From NCBI GenBank assembly GCA_017936885.1, contig JAGBEO010000034.1:1-37206 (forward strand): a DNA stretch of 37,206 nt, given 5' to 3'. Below are positions 7,161-15,584 of this stretch, piece after piece. The notes beneath the pieces were generated by a model. The model was given only the letters and a program-made list of their open reading frames with translations. It had not been told where the DNA came from and searched no databases. Position numbers and translations under genes: made by a program. Each line of letters starts with the position of its first letter. Position 1 is the stretch's first letter. The stretch comes from Lachnospiraceae bacterium (lineage in GTDB: Bacteria > Bacillota > Clostridia > Lachnospirales > Lachnospiraceae).

Positions 7161-8582
7161 TTATACCGGGTAAGCACCGTTCTTGGTATCAGCCTGAGTC
7201 ATATCAACCTTCTCCTGCTGTGCCTGACGGTATTTGAAGAAGTCAGTAGCAACCTGAGGGAATAAAGCATAGGATAATACGTCCTCATCCTGCTGTTTCC
7301 ATTCTTTCATCTCTGCCTCTAACTTATCCATCTCGTTCTCTAACAGGTCAGCCGGACGGCATGTGATTCTCTTCTCACCAGGAATAACCTTATCAATAAT
7401 TTCCTGATTCATAGGTTTAACAGTCTGTCCATACTCACCACGAAGAACTGCTTTCGTCTCTTTCGTAGCCATCTTGTATCTCTCACCCATCAATACATTA
7501 AATACAGCCTGTGTACCAACGATCTGGGAAGAAGGTGTTACAAGCGGAGGTTCACCTAAGTCTTTACGAACTTCCGGAATCTCTCTTAATACATCATAGT
7601 ACTTGTCTTCTGCGTTCTGTTCTTTCAACTGGCTAACCATGTTAGAAAGCATACCGCCCGGTACCTGATATAACAGAGTCTTAATATCAACACCCATAAC
7701 CTTCGGATTTAAGAGGCCGCTTGCAAGACACTCGTCTCTGTAAGGTCTGAAGTAATCTGCGATTTCAGCCAGGAGATTCTGATCATAGCCTGTATCGTAA
7801 GGAGTACCCTTAAAGGTCTCAACCATAACCTCTGTAGCAGGCTGTGAAGTACCCATAGCAAATGGGGAAATTGCACAGTCGATTACATCTACACCAGCTT
7901 CAACCGCTTTCAGATATGTCATACTAGCCACACCGGAGGTGTAGTGTGTATGTAACTGAATCGGAAGCTTGGTAGCGGACTTCATAGCGGCGATCATCTC
8001 GGAGGCCTTATAAGGAACAAGCAGACCAGCCATATCCTTGATACAGATAGAATCTGCACCCATCTCCTCGATCTTCTTAGCCATATCCATCCAGTATTCC
8101 ATTGTATAAGCATCACCTAAGGTATAGGAAAGTGCTACCTGAGCATGTCCTCTGCCTTCCTGTGCTTTTACTTTATTGGTAGCATTAACTGCTTCCTGTA
8201 AGTTTCTCAAATCATTCAAGCAGTCAAAGATACGGATGATATCAATACCGTTAGCGATAGACTTCTCTACGAAGCTGTCTACTACGTCATCTGCGTAAGG
8301 TCTGTAACCTAAAATATTCTGACCTCTGAAAAGCATCTGCAGTTTCGTATTCTTGAAACCATCTCTTAATTTTCTAAGTCTCTCCCATGGATCTTCTTTT
8401 AAGAAACGAAGGGAAGCATCGAATGTAGCGCCGCCCCAGCACTCTACTGCATGGTATCCGACTTTATCCATTTTCTCCACGATAGGAAGCATCATCTCGG
8501 TAGGCATTCTTGTTGCGATCAGAGACTGATGTGCATCACGGAGAACAGTTTCCATAATCTTAACCGGTTTTTGTTCTGCCAT
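7161..8582 (-). CDS. oadA: Oxaloacetate decarboxylase alpha subunit (5S-type carboxyltransferase)
   Basis: 473 aa. The domain transfers the carboxyl group from oxaloacetate, or a similar ketoacid, to biotin on the carrier protein. The TIM barrel begins with TVLRDAHQSLIATRM. Expected metal and catalytic residues are present: D16 (LRDAHQ), K182 (SICIKDMAG), and H211 and H213 (LHTHYTSG). The C-terminal biotinyl domain of classical OadA is missing; the carrier is a separate gene of the same operon, as in the transcarboxylase 5S subunit. AAAGG lies 8 nt before the ATG. It is the last gene before the terminator at 7032-7077. The pyruvate carboxylase C-terminal half is related, but the operon argues against that role. 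Confidence 0.93.
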   Translation of the reverse strand: MAEQKPVKIMETVLRDAHQSLIATRMPTEMMLPIVEKMDKVGYHAVECWGGATFDASLRFLKEDPWERLRKLRDGFKNTKLQMLFRGQNILGYRPYADDVVDSFVEKSIANGIDIIRIFDCLNDLRNLQEAVNATNKVKAQEGRGHAQVALSYTLGDAYTMEYWMDMAKKIEEMGADSICIKDMAGLLVPYKASEMIAAMKSATKLPIQLHTHYTSGVASMTYLKAVEAGVDVIDCAISPFAMGTSQPATEVMVETFKGTPYDTGYDQNLLAEIADYFRPYRDECLASGLLNPKVMGVDIKTLLYQVPGGMLSNMVSQLKEQNAEDKYYDVLREIPEVRKDLGEPPLVTPSSQIVGTQAVFNVLMGERYKMATKETKAVLRGEYGQTVKPMNQEIIDKVIPGEKRITCRPADLLENEMDKLEAEMKEWKQQDEDVLSYALFPQVATDFFKYRQAQQEKVDMTQADTKNGAYPV

Positions 8583-8645
8583 AATTATAACCTTTCCTTT
8601 CTCTCAATAAATATATATCATGTACTCTCTTAAAACCAATTACAT

Positions 8646-9794
8646 TTAGAATACTCCGAATACCGCCATGAAAGTACCGGCTGCAACGGCAGTACCGATA
8701 ACACCTGCCACGTTAGGTCCCATAGCGTGCATTAACAGGAAGTTGGTCGGATCTGATTCTGCACCAACCTTCTGGGATACTCTGGCTGCCATAGGAACCG
8801 CGGATACACCTGCGGAACCGATCAGCGGGTTAACGGCACCCTTTGTAAGTACGCACATCAGCTTACCGAACAATACACCTGCCGCTGTACCGAAGCAGAA
8901 TGCAATCAGACCAAGTGCAACGATTTTCAGTGTATCGGTATTCAGGAATGCCTCTGCACTGGTAGTCGCTCCAACAGAAGTACCAAGAACGATTACTACG
9001 ATGTACATAAGCGCATTGGAAGCCGTATCTGTCAACTGTCTTACAACGCCGGACTCTCTGAACAGGTTACCTAACATCAGCATACCAACAAGAGGAGCTG
9101 TTGTAGGAAGAATCAGTGATACAACGATAGTAACAACAATAGGGAAAAGGATTTTCTCTAATTTGGTAACAGGACGAAGCTGTCCCATCTTAATCTGTCT
9201 TTCCTTCTCAGTTGTTAACAGTTTCATAATCGGCGGCTGAATAATTGGAACCAGTGACATATACGAATATGCCGCCACCGCAATCGGTCCAAGCAGAGCT
9301 GTCTGTCCAAGCTTACCGGCAAGGAAGATGGATGTAGGGCCATCAGCACCACCGATAATGGAAATTGCTGCCGCTGCCTTATCATTGAAGCCCATTGCAA
9401 TTGCTCCGAAATAAGCTGCGAAAATACCGAACTGAGCTGCCGCACCGAGCAGGAAGCTCTTCGGGTTAGCAATAAGCGGACCAAAGTCTGTCATCGCGCC
9501 AACACCCATGAAGATCAGGGATGGCAGGATTGCCCACTCATCTAATTTGTAGAAGTAATAGAGCAGACCGCCGCCGGCTCCTCCTTCTCCGTATTCTGCC
9601 ATAATATCCGGATAGATATTAACAAGCAGCATACCAAAGGCTATCGGAACCAAAAGAAGCGGTTCAAATTCATGTCTGATAGCCAGATATAGGAAAACAA
9701 GCGCTACGACAATCATCAGGTAGTTACCGACAGTCAGATTGAAAAACGCGGTCTGGTGAATCAGATTGTCAAGCGTAGTTGTTACATAAGCCAT
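8646..9794 (-). CDS. oadB: Sodium-translocating decarboxylase beta subunit
   Basis: 382 aa integral membrane protein with roughly nine to eleven hydrophobic segments. It decarboxylates carboxybiotin and couples this to Na+ export across the cell membrane. Family signatures are [19 protein letters not shown] (about residue 145), which includes the essential aspartate region, and the C-terminal block [14 protein letters not shown] followed by [22 protein letters not shown] lies 8 nt before the ATG. It is the only beta subunit in the operon, so it must serve whichever carboxyltransferase charges the biotin carrier. Confidence 0.95.
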   Translation of the reverse strand: MAYVTTTLDNLIHQTAFFNLTVGNYLMIVVALVFLYLAIRHEFEPLLLVPIAFGMLLVNIYPDIMAEYGEGGAGGGLLYYFYKLDEWAILPSLIFMGVGAMTDFGPLIANPKSFLLGAAAQFGIFAAYFGAIAMGFNDKAAAAISIIGGADGPTSIFLAGKLGQTALLGPIAVAAYSYMSLVPIIQPPIMKLLTTEKERQIKMGQLRPVTKLEKILFPIVVTIVVSLILPTTAPLVGMLMLGNLFRESGVVRQLTDTASNALMYIVVIVLGTSVGATTSAEAFLNTDTLKIVALGLIAFCFGTAAGVLFGKLMCVLTKGAVNPLIGSAGVSAVPMAARVSQKVGAESDPTNFLLMHAMGPNVAGVIGTAVAAGTFMAVFGVF

Positions 9795-9818
9795 TTTCTT
9801 AACCTCCTGTAGATTTAT

Positions 9819-9848
9819 TCAGAAATATGTCTTAACAGACTTTTCTGA
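9819..9848 (-). other. Intercistronic hairpin between the biotin carrier gene and oadB
   Basis: TCAGAAA (9819-9825) pairs with TTTCTGA (9842-9848), and inside it GTCT (9829-9832) pairs with AGAC (9837-9840). It lies just behind the stop codon of the carrier gene. No long T-run follows, so it is more likely an mRNA stability or partial attenuation element than a full terminator. Confidence 0.45.
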
Positions 9849-9851
9849 GAA

Positions 9852-10229
9852 TTAGTTTAATGTTGCAAGTAATGCGCCTGCCTCGACAGCATCGCCTACA
9901 GCTACATCAATACTAGCTACAGTACCATCCTGAGGTGCTACTACAGGGATCTCCATCTTCATAGCCTCTACGATTACAACTGCATCGCCTTTCTTCACTG
10001 CATCGCCTACGTTCTTCTCAATCTTGAATACCTTACCGGCTGCGCCTGCTTCAATCTTAACGCTGCCTGCCGCACCGCTTGCTGCGGGTGCTGCTGCAGG
10101 TGCAGGAGCTGCTTTCGGAGCTGCCTTAGGTGCTGCAGGAGCTGCCACAACAGGTGCACCGGATGTTGCTCCCTCTTCTACTACTACATCATATACGCTG
10201 CCGTTTACGGTAATTGTATAATTTTTCAT
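9852..10229 (-). CDS. Biotin carboxyl carrier protein (1.3S type)
   Basis: 125 aa from the ATG at 10229; AGGAGG lies 8 nt upstream, whereas the ATG at 10235 is only 2 nt from it. A short N-terminal segment (MKNYTITVNG) is followed by an alanine/proline-rich flexible linker (about residues 22-55) and a biotinyl domain (about 56-125). The biotinylated lysine is K91 in VEAMKMEIPV, and the fold ends with DGTVASIDVAVGD. It should shuttle carboxyl groups between the two carboxyltransferases and the OadB pump. It is the only carrier in the operon. Confidence 0.95.
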   Translation of the reverse strand: MKNYTITVNGSVYDVVVEEGATSGAPVVAAPAAPKAAPKAAPAPAAAPAASGAAGSVKIEAGAAGKVFKIEKNVGDAVKKGDAVVIVEAMKMEIPVVAPQDGTVASIDVAVGDAVEAGALLATLN

Positions 10230-10250
10230 CTTCATATCCTCCTATGACTC

Positions 10251-11009
10251 TTAGGCATTCTGCCATTTACTCTTATTAGATTTTCTTATGGATCTTACTA
10301 CGAATCCATCTGTGGAACCGGCGCCTTCATAAGCAGCGATTGCGGCTGCAATAACAGCTACCAATTCCGTATCATCAGCAAGTTCTTCTTTGGCTGCAAT
10401 CTGTGCAACAACCGGATCTGCCTGTACTGCTGCACCTGCCTCACTTGCTGCCTTTGCCTCTGCTTTCTTCTTCTGTTTCTCCTGAATCTTAGGAATAATA
10501 TTGAAACAGGAAATAATCAAACTGATCAGAATCAAAACAATGAATACGGTTCCCATACCGATCAGGGTATTCAAAGCTGCCATTTTCATAAGTTCGCCAA
10601 ACGAATAGGCTATATTCGTGCTGATGCTAAGGTATTCAAGAGAAGTTGTAGCTTTATCATACTCCGAAATAATTTCCACTGTAGCATCATGATCCGAACC
10701 TAATATGTTAACATTAATAATGATCTCATCATCATCGAATTTCACCTCGGCTCCGTCTGTACCTTCAAAGGTACCGATCTCTGCCAGGGCGTCCTTCCAG
10801 TTTTCAAGTCCTGCATATACCACGTCTCGACCGAGGTACTGGTCGACAGCGTTCTGGCTTACAATCATGTCCATCTGTAACACAGTATTAACACCATACT
10901 CTACTGCATATTCAGTGCTGATTGGACCGATTGCTGCTTCTTCCTGCCCACACGCACTCAAGCCGACCATACAGGTAACCATACCTAATATTGCTAATAA
11001 TTTTCTCAT
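10251..11009 (-). CDS. OadG-like gamma subunit fused to a lipoprotein-type extracytoplasmic domain
   Basis: 252 aa from the ATG at 11009. MRKLLAILGMVTCMVGLSAC is a lipoprotein signal with the lipobox cysteine at C20. ATGs at 11018 and 11021 lie too close to the AAAGGA box and would only add MMLN. About 120 residues of outside-facing domain follow, then one membrane helix (LIGMGTVFIVLILISLIISC) and a charged, alanine-rich cytoplasmic tail. The tail contains DDTELVAVIAAAIAAYEG and ends FVVRSIRKSNKSKWQNA, as in OadG/MmdD-type subunits. Gamma subunits anchor and assemble the complex on the membrane. The exported N-terminal domain is much longer than in the roughly 80-aa classical OadG. Its position between the carboxyltransferase and carrier genes supports the role. 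Confidence 0.82.
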   Translation of the reverse strand: MRKLLAILGMVTCMVGLSACGQEEAAIGPISTEYAVEYGVNTVLQMDMIVSQNAVDQYLGRDVVYAGLENWKDALAEIGTFEGTDGAEVKFDDDEIIINVNILGSDHDATVEIISEYDKATTSLEYLSISTNIAYSFGELMKMAALNTLIGMGTVFIVLILISLIISCFNIIPKIQEKQKKKAEAKAASEAGAAVQADPVVAQIAAKEELADDTELVAVIAAAIAAYEGAGSTDGFVVRSIRKSNKSKWQNA

Positions 11010-11026
11010 ATTAAGCATCATCCTTT

Positions 11027-12454
11027 CTAGACTGTACCGTGTTTTTTCTCTGGACGGCCTTCGCTCTTAGTAGCTAACATCTCAAAAGCACCGATGACAT
11101 ATTTTCTGGTGTCAACAGGCTCTACAATCTGGTCTACATATCCTCTCTTTGCTGCACTTGTTACATTGTTCTGAAGTGCCGCATACTCTTTTGCACAAGC
11201 ATCAATTGCATCGGAACCTTGTCCATCACAAATAATCTTTGCTGCAAGCTTAGCGTCCATCATACCGATCTCGGCATTAGGCCATGCAATTGTGATATCC
11301 GCACCGATTGCTTTGGAATTCATTGCCACATAAGCACTGCCGTATGCCTTACCGATGATGACATTCACCTTCGGAACGGTTGCATTGGCAAATGCATATG
11401 TAAGCTTGCTGACAGCCTTAGCCATTCTCTTCTCAGAGCATTTGGTTGCTGCAAAACCTGTTACATTTGTCAAAGATAATACCGGAATATCGAAAGCGTC
11501 ACAGAAGTTAATAAACTCTGCTGCTTTCTCTGCTCCTCTTGCAGACAATACCGCATCAAATTTATCTGTCACTTCGCCATCGGCATTGTAAACTTCCGTA
11601 CGGTTTGCAACAGCGCCTACGGTTGCACCGTTTAATCTGATAAATCCGACAACCATGTCTTTTGCATAGTCCTGTTTTACTTCTACAACCACACCGTCAT
11701 CAGCGATCTGGGATAAAGCGATAGAAGTATCTCCCACGCAGTTGGCAATCTGTGCACATGCTCTGTTGAGATCGTCTGTGCAGTCCACTAAAGCAAGATC
11801 TGCATTGTTGGCAGGTAAAATGGAAACCAACTGTCTGATCTGTGCCAAAATGGATGCTTCGTCTGCTACCATATCAACAAGGCCTGTCTCTTCGCTCTGG
11901 AATGCTGCCGCGGAAGTATCGCACTTGGAAATCTCATTGCCCTCTAAAGCATTCGGAGAATTTACGAATAATTTAGCCTTCTTTTCTTCCATAAATGTGA
12001 AGTCTGTCATACCGGGAATCAGCGCCAAACCGCCGCCGCAGCTACCAAATACTGCCGTAATCTGCGGAATCACACCGGATGCCAGTGTCTGTTTCATGTA
12101 GATCTCACCGAAACCGTTTAATGCATCTGTTGCTTCCTGTAATCTAAGTCCGGCAGAATCGATCAAACCGATCACAGGCGCACCTGTTTTCATTGCCAGA
12201 TCATAGAGGTTTGCAATCTTCTTCGCATGCATTTCACCAACAGATCCGTTCAGAACGGACGCATCCTGGCTGTATACATACACAAGATTACCGTCAATTA
12301 CTCCATAGCCGGTCACAACACCGTCAGAAGGAGTTTCTGTCTGTTTCAGATTGAAATCTGTTGCTCTTGCAGTTACAAGACCACCGATTTCAACGAAACT
12401 GTTTTCATCGAGTAAAGCATTGATTCTTTGACTCGCTTGAGAAGTAGTACTCAT
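11027..12454 (-). CDS. mmdA: Acyl-CoA carboxyltransferase, methylmalonyl-CoA decarboxylase alpha type (12S-like)
   Basis: 475 aa with two tandem crotonase-like domains. Glycine-rich oxyanion-hole segments are visible in each half: GSCGGGLALIPGMTDFTF (about residue 137) and GKAYGSAYVAM (about 375). The family moves a carboxyl group between an acyl-CoA (methylmalonyl-, malonyl- or glutaconyl-CoA) and biotin. It is somewhat shorter than the roughly 510-aa MmdA. GGAGGG lies 7 nt before the ATG. It is the first gene of the Na+ decarboxylase operon, behind an extended -10 promoter. Which acyl-CoA it uses cannot be decided by eye. Confidence 0.88.
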   Translation of the reverse strand: MSTTSQASQRINALLDENSFVEIGGLVTARATDFNLKQTETPSDGVVTGYGVIDGNLVYVYSQDASVLNGSVGEMHAKKIANLYDLAMKTGAPVIGLIDSAGLRLQEATDALNGFGEIYMKQTLASGVIPQITAVFGSCGGGLALIPGMTDFTFMEEKKAKLFVNSPNALEGNEISKCDTSAAAFQSEETGLVDMVADEASILAQIRQLVSILPANNADLALVDCTDDLNRACAQIANCVGDTSIALSQIADDGVVVEVKQDYAKDMVVGFIRLNGATVGAVANRTEVYNADGEVTDKFDAVLSARGAEKAAEFINFCDAFDIPVLSLTNVTGFAATKCSEKRMAKAVSKLTYAFANATVPKVNVIIGKAYGSAYVAMNSKAIGADITIAWPNAEIGMMDAKLAAKIICDGQGSDAIDACAKEYAALQNNVTSAAKRGYVDQIVEPVDTRKYVIGAFEMLATKSEGRPEKKHGTV

Positions 12455-12502
12455 TTTTCAGCCCTCCATTTATCATAATATTAAATATTAAAACATTATC
12501 AC

Positions 12503-12534
12503 CGTGTGGCATAGCACACGAATGTAGTATAGCA
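12503..12534 (-). promoter_or_regulatory. Extended -10 promoter and 5' hairpin of the decarboxylase operon
   Basis: TGCTATACT (minus strand, 12526-12534) is an extended -10 box; the -35 region is poor (TAGTCG at 17 nt). Just downstream CGTGTG (12503-12508) pairs with CACACG (12515-12520), which would place a small hairpin at the very 5' end of the mRNA. About 65 nt of leader separate this from mmdA. I see no riboswitch in the 137-nt gap. Confidence 0.55.
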
Positions 12535-12591
12535 CAGATTCCTTAACTCGACTAGCTATTTTTCAAAAAAATACAAATTCTTAGCGAAAAA

Positions 12592-13899
12592 TTACGGCAG
12601 AAAAAGTTTCATGATATATCTGCAGATAAAACCAAAAGAACGTTCTTTCACTTCTCCGTCAGTCAGAATAGGATACCGCCTGATCAGACTTCCGTTCAGA
12701 TAATAAGAAACTGCCCCGATTTCCGTCTTATCTGCCACAGGCGCTTCCAACGTCTGGGCGATTTGTGTTTTCACTTCTATCTCATCCTCCTCGCACAACA
12801 GATACGGAAGTTTTGTTTCCCCGCCATTGTCCAGACAGACAGCGATCGTCGCTTTGTCATAAGGTGTGGCATTCTCTCCCGCTATACCGTTTAACACTGT
12901 AAGATCGGAAAATGTCTTGTTCTCGTATATATCCCGATATTGATAATGTTCCATTCCGTAGGCAGCAAGCTGTTTCATATCGCTCCACTTGTATGTTTTA
13001 TGATTGGGCCATCCGCAGGCAAGAAGCGCCATCGTAAAAACCCTGCCTTCACTTTCGATGGCTCCCACATAACAATATCCGGCATTGTTCGTAAAGCCGG
13101 TCTTGCCGGAAAGCGCTTCCTCCATCATCCCCAGAAATGCATTGTGATTCGTGCAATGAAAATTTCTTGCCCCGGAAGCATCCGTAAAATCGTATCCCAC
13201 AGTACGGGTAATCTCCAAGAACTGCTCTTTCATAGGAGAGTCCGTCACGCAGTATGCCATAATTTTAGCAAGGTCTGCGGCCGTGGTAGAATGGATTTTA
13301 CCACTGTCATTGACTACGGCATCCAGACCGTTTGGCGTAATAAAATAGGAATCAAAACAGCCGATATCCCTGGCTTTCTGGTTCATCATCGCCGCAAATT
13401 CTTCCACGCTTCCTCCCACCGCTTCCGCAATGACCACTGCGGAATCATTGTGGGACTCTAACATCAGCGAATACAACAGGTCACCGAGACGGTATTGTTC
13501 TCCCTGCTTTACATACAGCTTGACCTTAGGCATACTTGCCGCATAAGAAGATACCTCCACGATTTCATCGGGATTTCCGTATTCCAGTGCCAGAATACAA
13601 GTCATAATTTTGGTGGTGCTTGCCATTGGCAGAACCTCTGTCGCATTCTTACCATAGAGCACTCTGCCGGAATCCGCATCCATAAGAACCGCCGCCTGGG
13701 CATACAGCTTAAGATCTTCTTTCTCTTCTTCTGCATAAACCGTAATATGCGGCACAAAAGAGCCTGTCAGCAAAGCCATAATCATAAGTCCCGTGATGCC
13801 TCTGCCCGCCGCGGTTTTCTTTATGGATACAAGATGATACTTAAAAAACAGGGGAAATAAAACTCCAATAGAACCGATCAGAATAAAAAAAGCGCACAT
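12592..13899 (-). CDS. dacF: D-alanyl-D-alanine carboxypeptidase, peptidase S11 (first of two)
   Basis: 435 aa. A penicillin-binding protein 5-type enzyme that trims the terminal D-Ala from peptidoglycan stem peptides outside the cell. The three active-site motifs are in order: STTK (serine nucleophile, about residue 93), SHN (about 150) and KTG (about 262). A C-terminal beta-rich domain (about 320-420) and a short hydrophobic end follow. The N terminus has two hydrophobic stretches (about residues 1-20 and 35-55), longer than a normal signal peptide. The ATG at 13899 has only a weak GAGAG upstream and lies inside an inverted repeat, so the start is less certain than the rest. It follows scpB by about 100 nt and may be co-transcribed with scpA-scpB. 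A second, diverged S11 gene lies at 16565-17752. Confidence 0.9.
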   Translation of the reverse strand: MCAFFILIGSIGVLFPLFFKYHLVSIKKTAAGRGITGLMIMALLTGSFVPHITVYAEEEKEDLKLYAQAAVLMDADSGRVLYGKNATEVLPMASTTKIMTCILALEYGNPDEIVEVSSYAASMPKVKLYVKQGEQYRLGDLLYSLMLESHNDSAVVIAEAVGGSVEEFAAMMNQKARDIGCFDSYFITPNGLDAVVNDSGKIHSTTAADLAKIMAYCVTDSPMKEQFLEITRTVGYDFTDASGARNFHCTNHNAFLGMMEEALSGKTGFTNNAGYCYVGAIESEGRVFTMALLACGWPNHKTYKWSDMKQLAAYGMEHYQYRDIYENKTFSDLTVLNGIAGENATPYDKATIAVCLDNGGETKLPYLLCEEDEIEVKTQIAQTLEAPVADKTEIGAVSYYLNGSLIRRYPILTDGEVKERSFGFICRYIMKLFLP

Positions 13900-13935
13900 A
13901 TATTAACTCTCACAACATCCTCGTTAATATATATG
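13897..13935 (-). other. Inverted repeat enclosing the start codon of the first carboxypeptidase gene
   Basis: TATATTAAC (13899-13907) matches GTTAATATA (13923-13931) in inverted orientation, with further AT pairs outside. The ATG of the S11 gene lies at the base of one arm, and a GAGG and GAGAG purine block fills the loop. Such a hairpin could limit access to the start codon. AT-rich repeats of this size do occur by chance. Confidence 0.4.
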
Positions 13936-14000
13936 CGTTCTTTTGATACACATGAACACTTTCTGTCACCCTGCCGCGTACAGATAAGCATCCCTCCGTA

Positions 14001-14570
14001 CTAAATATCAAGCTGCAACTGTACTTCCGACTCTGCCTGCTGCTTAAATTCTTCAATCTGCACTGCATTTAATTCCGGCAGTTCTTCTATGCTCTTTACC
14101 CCGAAACTTCTCAAAAATTGTTCCGTGGTGCCAAACAACAGAGGACGTCCCGGTGCGTCCATTCTGCCTACCTCCGTAATTAAGTCGAATTCCAAGAGCT
14201 TGTTGACGGCGTGATCGCAGCTCACCCCTCTGACCTTCTCGATTTCCAGCCTGGTAACGGGCTGTTTATAGGCAATGATAGACAGCGTCTCCAACAACGT
14301 GTCAGTCAATACAAATTTCTTCGGTGTTTTGGCAATTTTGATTAAATATTCATACAGCTCACCCTTCGTACATAGCTGTACCGCATCGTCCAGCGTGGTA
14401 AGACAGATGCCCCTGTCTTCCTCCCGGTACTCCTGTGCCATTTCCTCCAAAAGCGCTTTCGTTGTCTTATTATCTTCCTCTATCACTTCGGCAAGCCTGC
14501 CAATCTCCACGGAATCACCCATCGTAAACAGAATGGCCTCTAATACCGCCTTTGCCTTATTCTTGTCCAT
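14001..14570 (-). CDS. scpB: Segregation and condensation protein B
   Basis: 189 aa from the ATG at 14570 (MDKNKAKAVLEAILF). The open frame above it runs through an intergenic hairpin and is not protein-like. ScpB pairs with ScpA and SMC in the bacterial condensin complex that compacts and separates chromosomes. The protein has the two winged-helix domains of the family. Recognisable blocks are LEAILFTMGDSVEIGRLAEV at the start, LETLSIIAYKQPVTRLEIEKVRG near the middle, and GRPLLFGTTEQFLRSFG near the end. AAAGG lies about 12 nt upstream. It follows scpA after a gap that holds two RNA hairpins. Confidence 0.94.
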   Translation of the reverse strand: MDKNKAKAVLEAILFTMGDSVEIGRLAEVIEEDNKTTKALLEEMAQEYREEDRGICLTTLDDAVQLCTKGELYEYLIKIAKTPKKFVLTDTLLETLSIIAYKQPVTRLEIEKVRGVSCDHAVNKLLEFDLITEVGRMDAPGRPLLFGTTEQFLRSFGVKSIEELPELNAVQIEEFKQQAESEVQLQLDI

Positions 14571-14622
14571 ACCAATACCATGCCTTTCTCTCAGCCATAC
14601 CTTTCTCACCCTGCCAATTACG

Positions 14623-14651
14623 GGAAGAATGCCCGCTTTTGGCATTCTTCC
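14623..14651 (-). other. Perfect 11-bp hairpin between scpA and scpB
   Basis: GGAAGAATGCC (14623-14633) pairs perfectly with GGCATTCTTCC (14641-14651) around a seven-base loop. On the minus strand no T-run follows the stem, so termination is unlikely. It directly abuts the larger hairpin at 14652-14709. Confidence 0.6.
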
Positions 14652-14709
14652 GTGCGAAGTTTGAAACCACTTAGCGAGGTCCTTTCGAGCTTAGTGGTTT
14701 CCTTCGCAC
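14652..14709 (-). other. Long imperfect hairpin starting in the scpA stop codon
   Basis: GTGCGAAG (14652-14659) pairs with CTTCGCAC (14702-14709), and GAAACCACT-AGC arms inside pair at 12 of 13 positions, giving about 20 pairs. The last base of the stem is the final G of the scpA TAG stop. Together with the neighbouring 11-bp hairpin it fills about 87 nt of the 138-nt scpA-scpB gap. It could be an RNA processing site or a copy of a small palindromic repeat family; I see no second copy in this window. Confidence 0.6.
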
Positions 14710-15491
14710 TATCCAAGGGATGTAAGCTTCGTCGGTGTCTCGTCCGACACATCTTTAGTCGTGATGATGATATCGGCAAAAGTATCCTCCTGCTCGATAC
14801 CGATCCTGCCCGTCTTAATCATTTCCAGGATGACTAAAAATGTGACAATCACTTCCATCTTACTGTTCTGCTTCTCCAACAGCTTCCGAAAACTGAACGT
14901 CTTATGACTGCGCACATAAGCTTCCACAAATGTGGTCTTTAAGTCCATATCGATCTCGTCTTTCTCGATCTGACCGAACGTACTTCTGACCGGATCGATT
15001 TTATCTTCCTGCCGCTTCATCATCTGCTTAAAGATCTCATGAAGCTTCTGCAGAGTCATGTCCCCGATCAATTCCTCATAATCTACCGGCTGCCTGTAAT
15101 CTGCCACTTCCTTCGGAAGCGTAGGCTTCTTATACAAGCTTCTCTCTGCGTCCACCATGCGGTCACGAAGCTCATAGGACATATACTTGCACATCTTATA
15201 CTCTAACAGCTTCTCCACCAGTTCCGCTCTCGGATCTTCCTCTTCGCCCTCTTCATTTACTTCTTTCGGCAGAAGCATCTTACATTTAATGTCAATCAGA
15301 GTCGCCGCCATGACGAGAAATTCACTCATCACATTCATATCCTCTGTTTCCATCTGCCTGATGTAATCCAGATATTGCTCCGTGATTTCCACGATCGGAA
15401 TGTCATAGATATCCACTTTATTTTTATCAATCAGATGTAAGAGCAGATCCAGCGGTCCCTCAAACACCTCCAGTTTTACAGGAATCGCCAT
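14709..15491 (-). CDS. scpA: Segregation and condensation protein A
   Basis: 260 aa from the ATG at 15491 (MAIPVKLEVFEGPLDLLLHLI); AAAGGA lies 9 nt upstream. ScpA is the kleisin of the SMC-ScpAB condensin complex: its N terminus binds the SMC neck, its middle binds the ScpB dimer, and its C-terminal winged helix binds the other SMC head. The family opening FEGPLDLLLHLIDKNKVDIYDI is complete. An acidic linker (EEGEEEDPRAELVEKLLEYK) and the C-terminal block VIVTFLVILEMIKTGRI are present. It precedes scpB, as in most Firmicutes. It starts about 90 nt behind the phosphoesterase gene. Confidence 0.95.
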   Translation of the reverse strand: MAIPVKLEVFEGPLDLLLHLIDKNKVDIYDIPIVEITEQYLDYIRQMETEDMNVMSEFLVMAATLIDIKCKMLLPKEVNEEGEEEDPRAELVEKLLEYKMCKYMSYELRDRMVDAERSLYKKPTLPKEVADYRQPVDYEELIGDMTLQKLHEIFKQMMKRQEDKIDPVRSTFGQIEKDEIDMDLKTTFVEAYVRSHKTFSFRKLLEKQNSKMEVIVTFLVILEMIKTGRIGIEQEDTFADIIITTKDVSDETPTKLTSLG

Positions 15492-15584
15492 AATAGCTTG
15501 TCCTTTCTTCTTTAGGTGCATATATATTATGCAAATACATCATCTATATCTTACTTTGTTACAGATATACTGTAAAAGCAGCGC

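Noticed and set aside
8668-9240. 190-aa ORF on the plus strand
   Set aside because: Antisense to oadB; composition follows from the codons of the membrane protein on the other strand.
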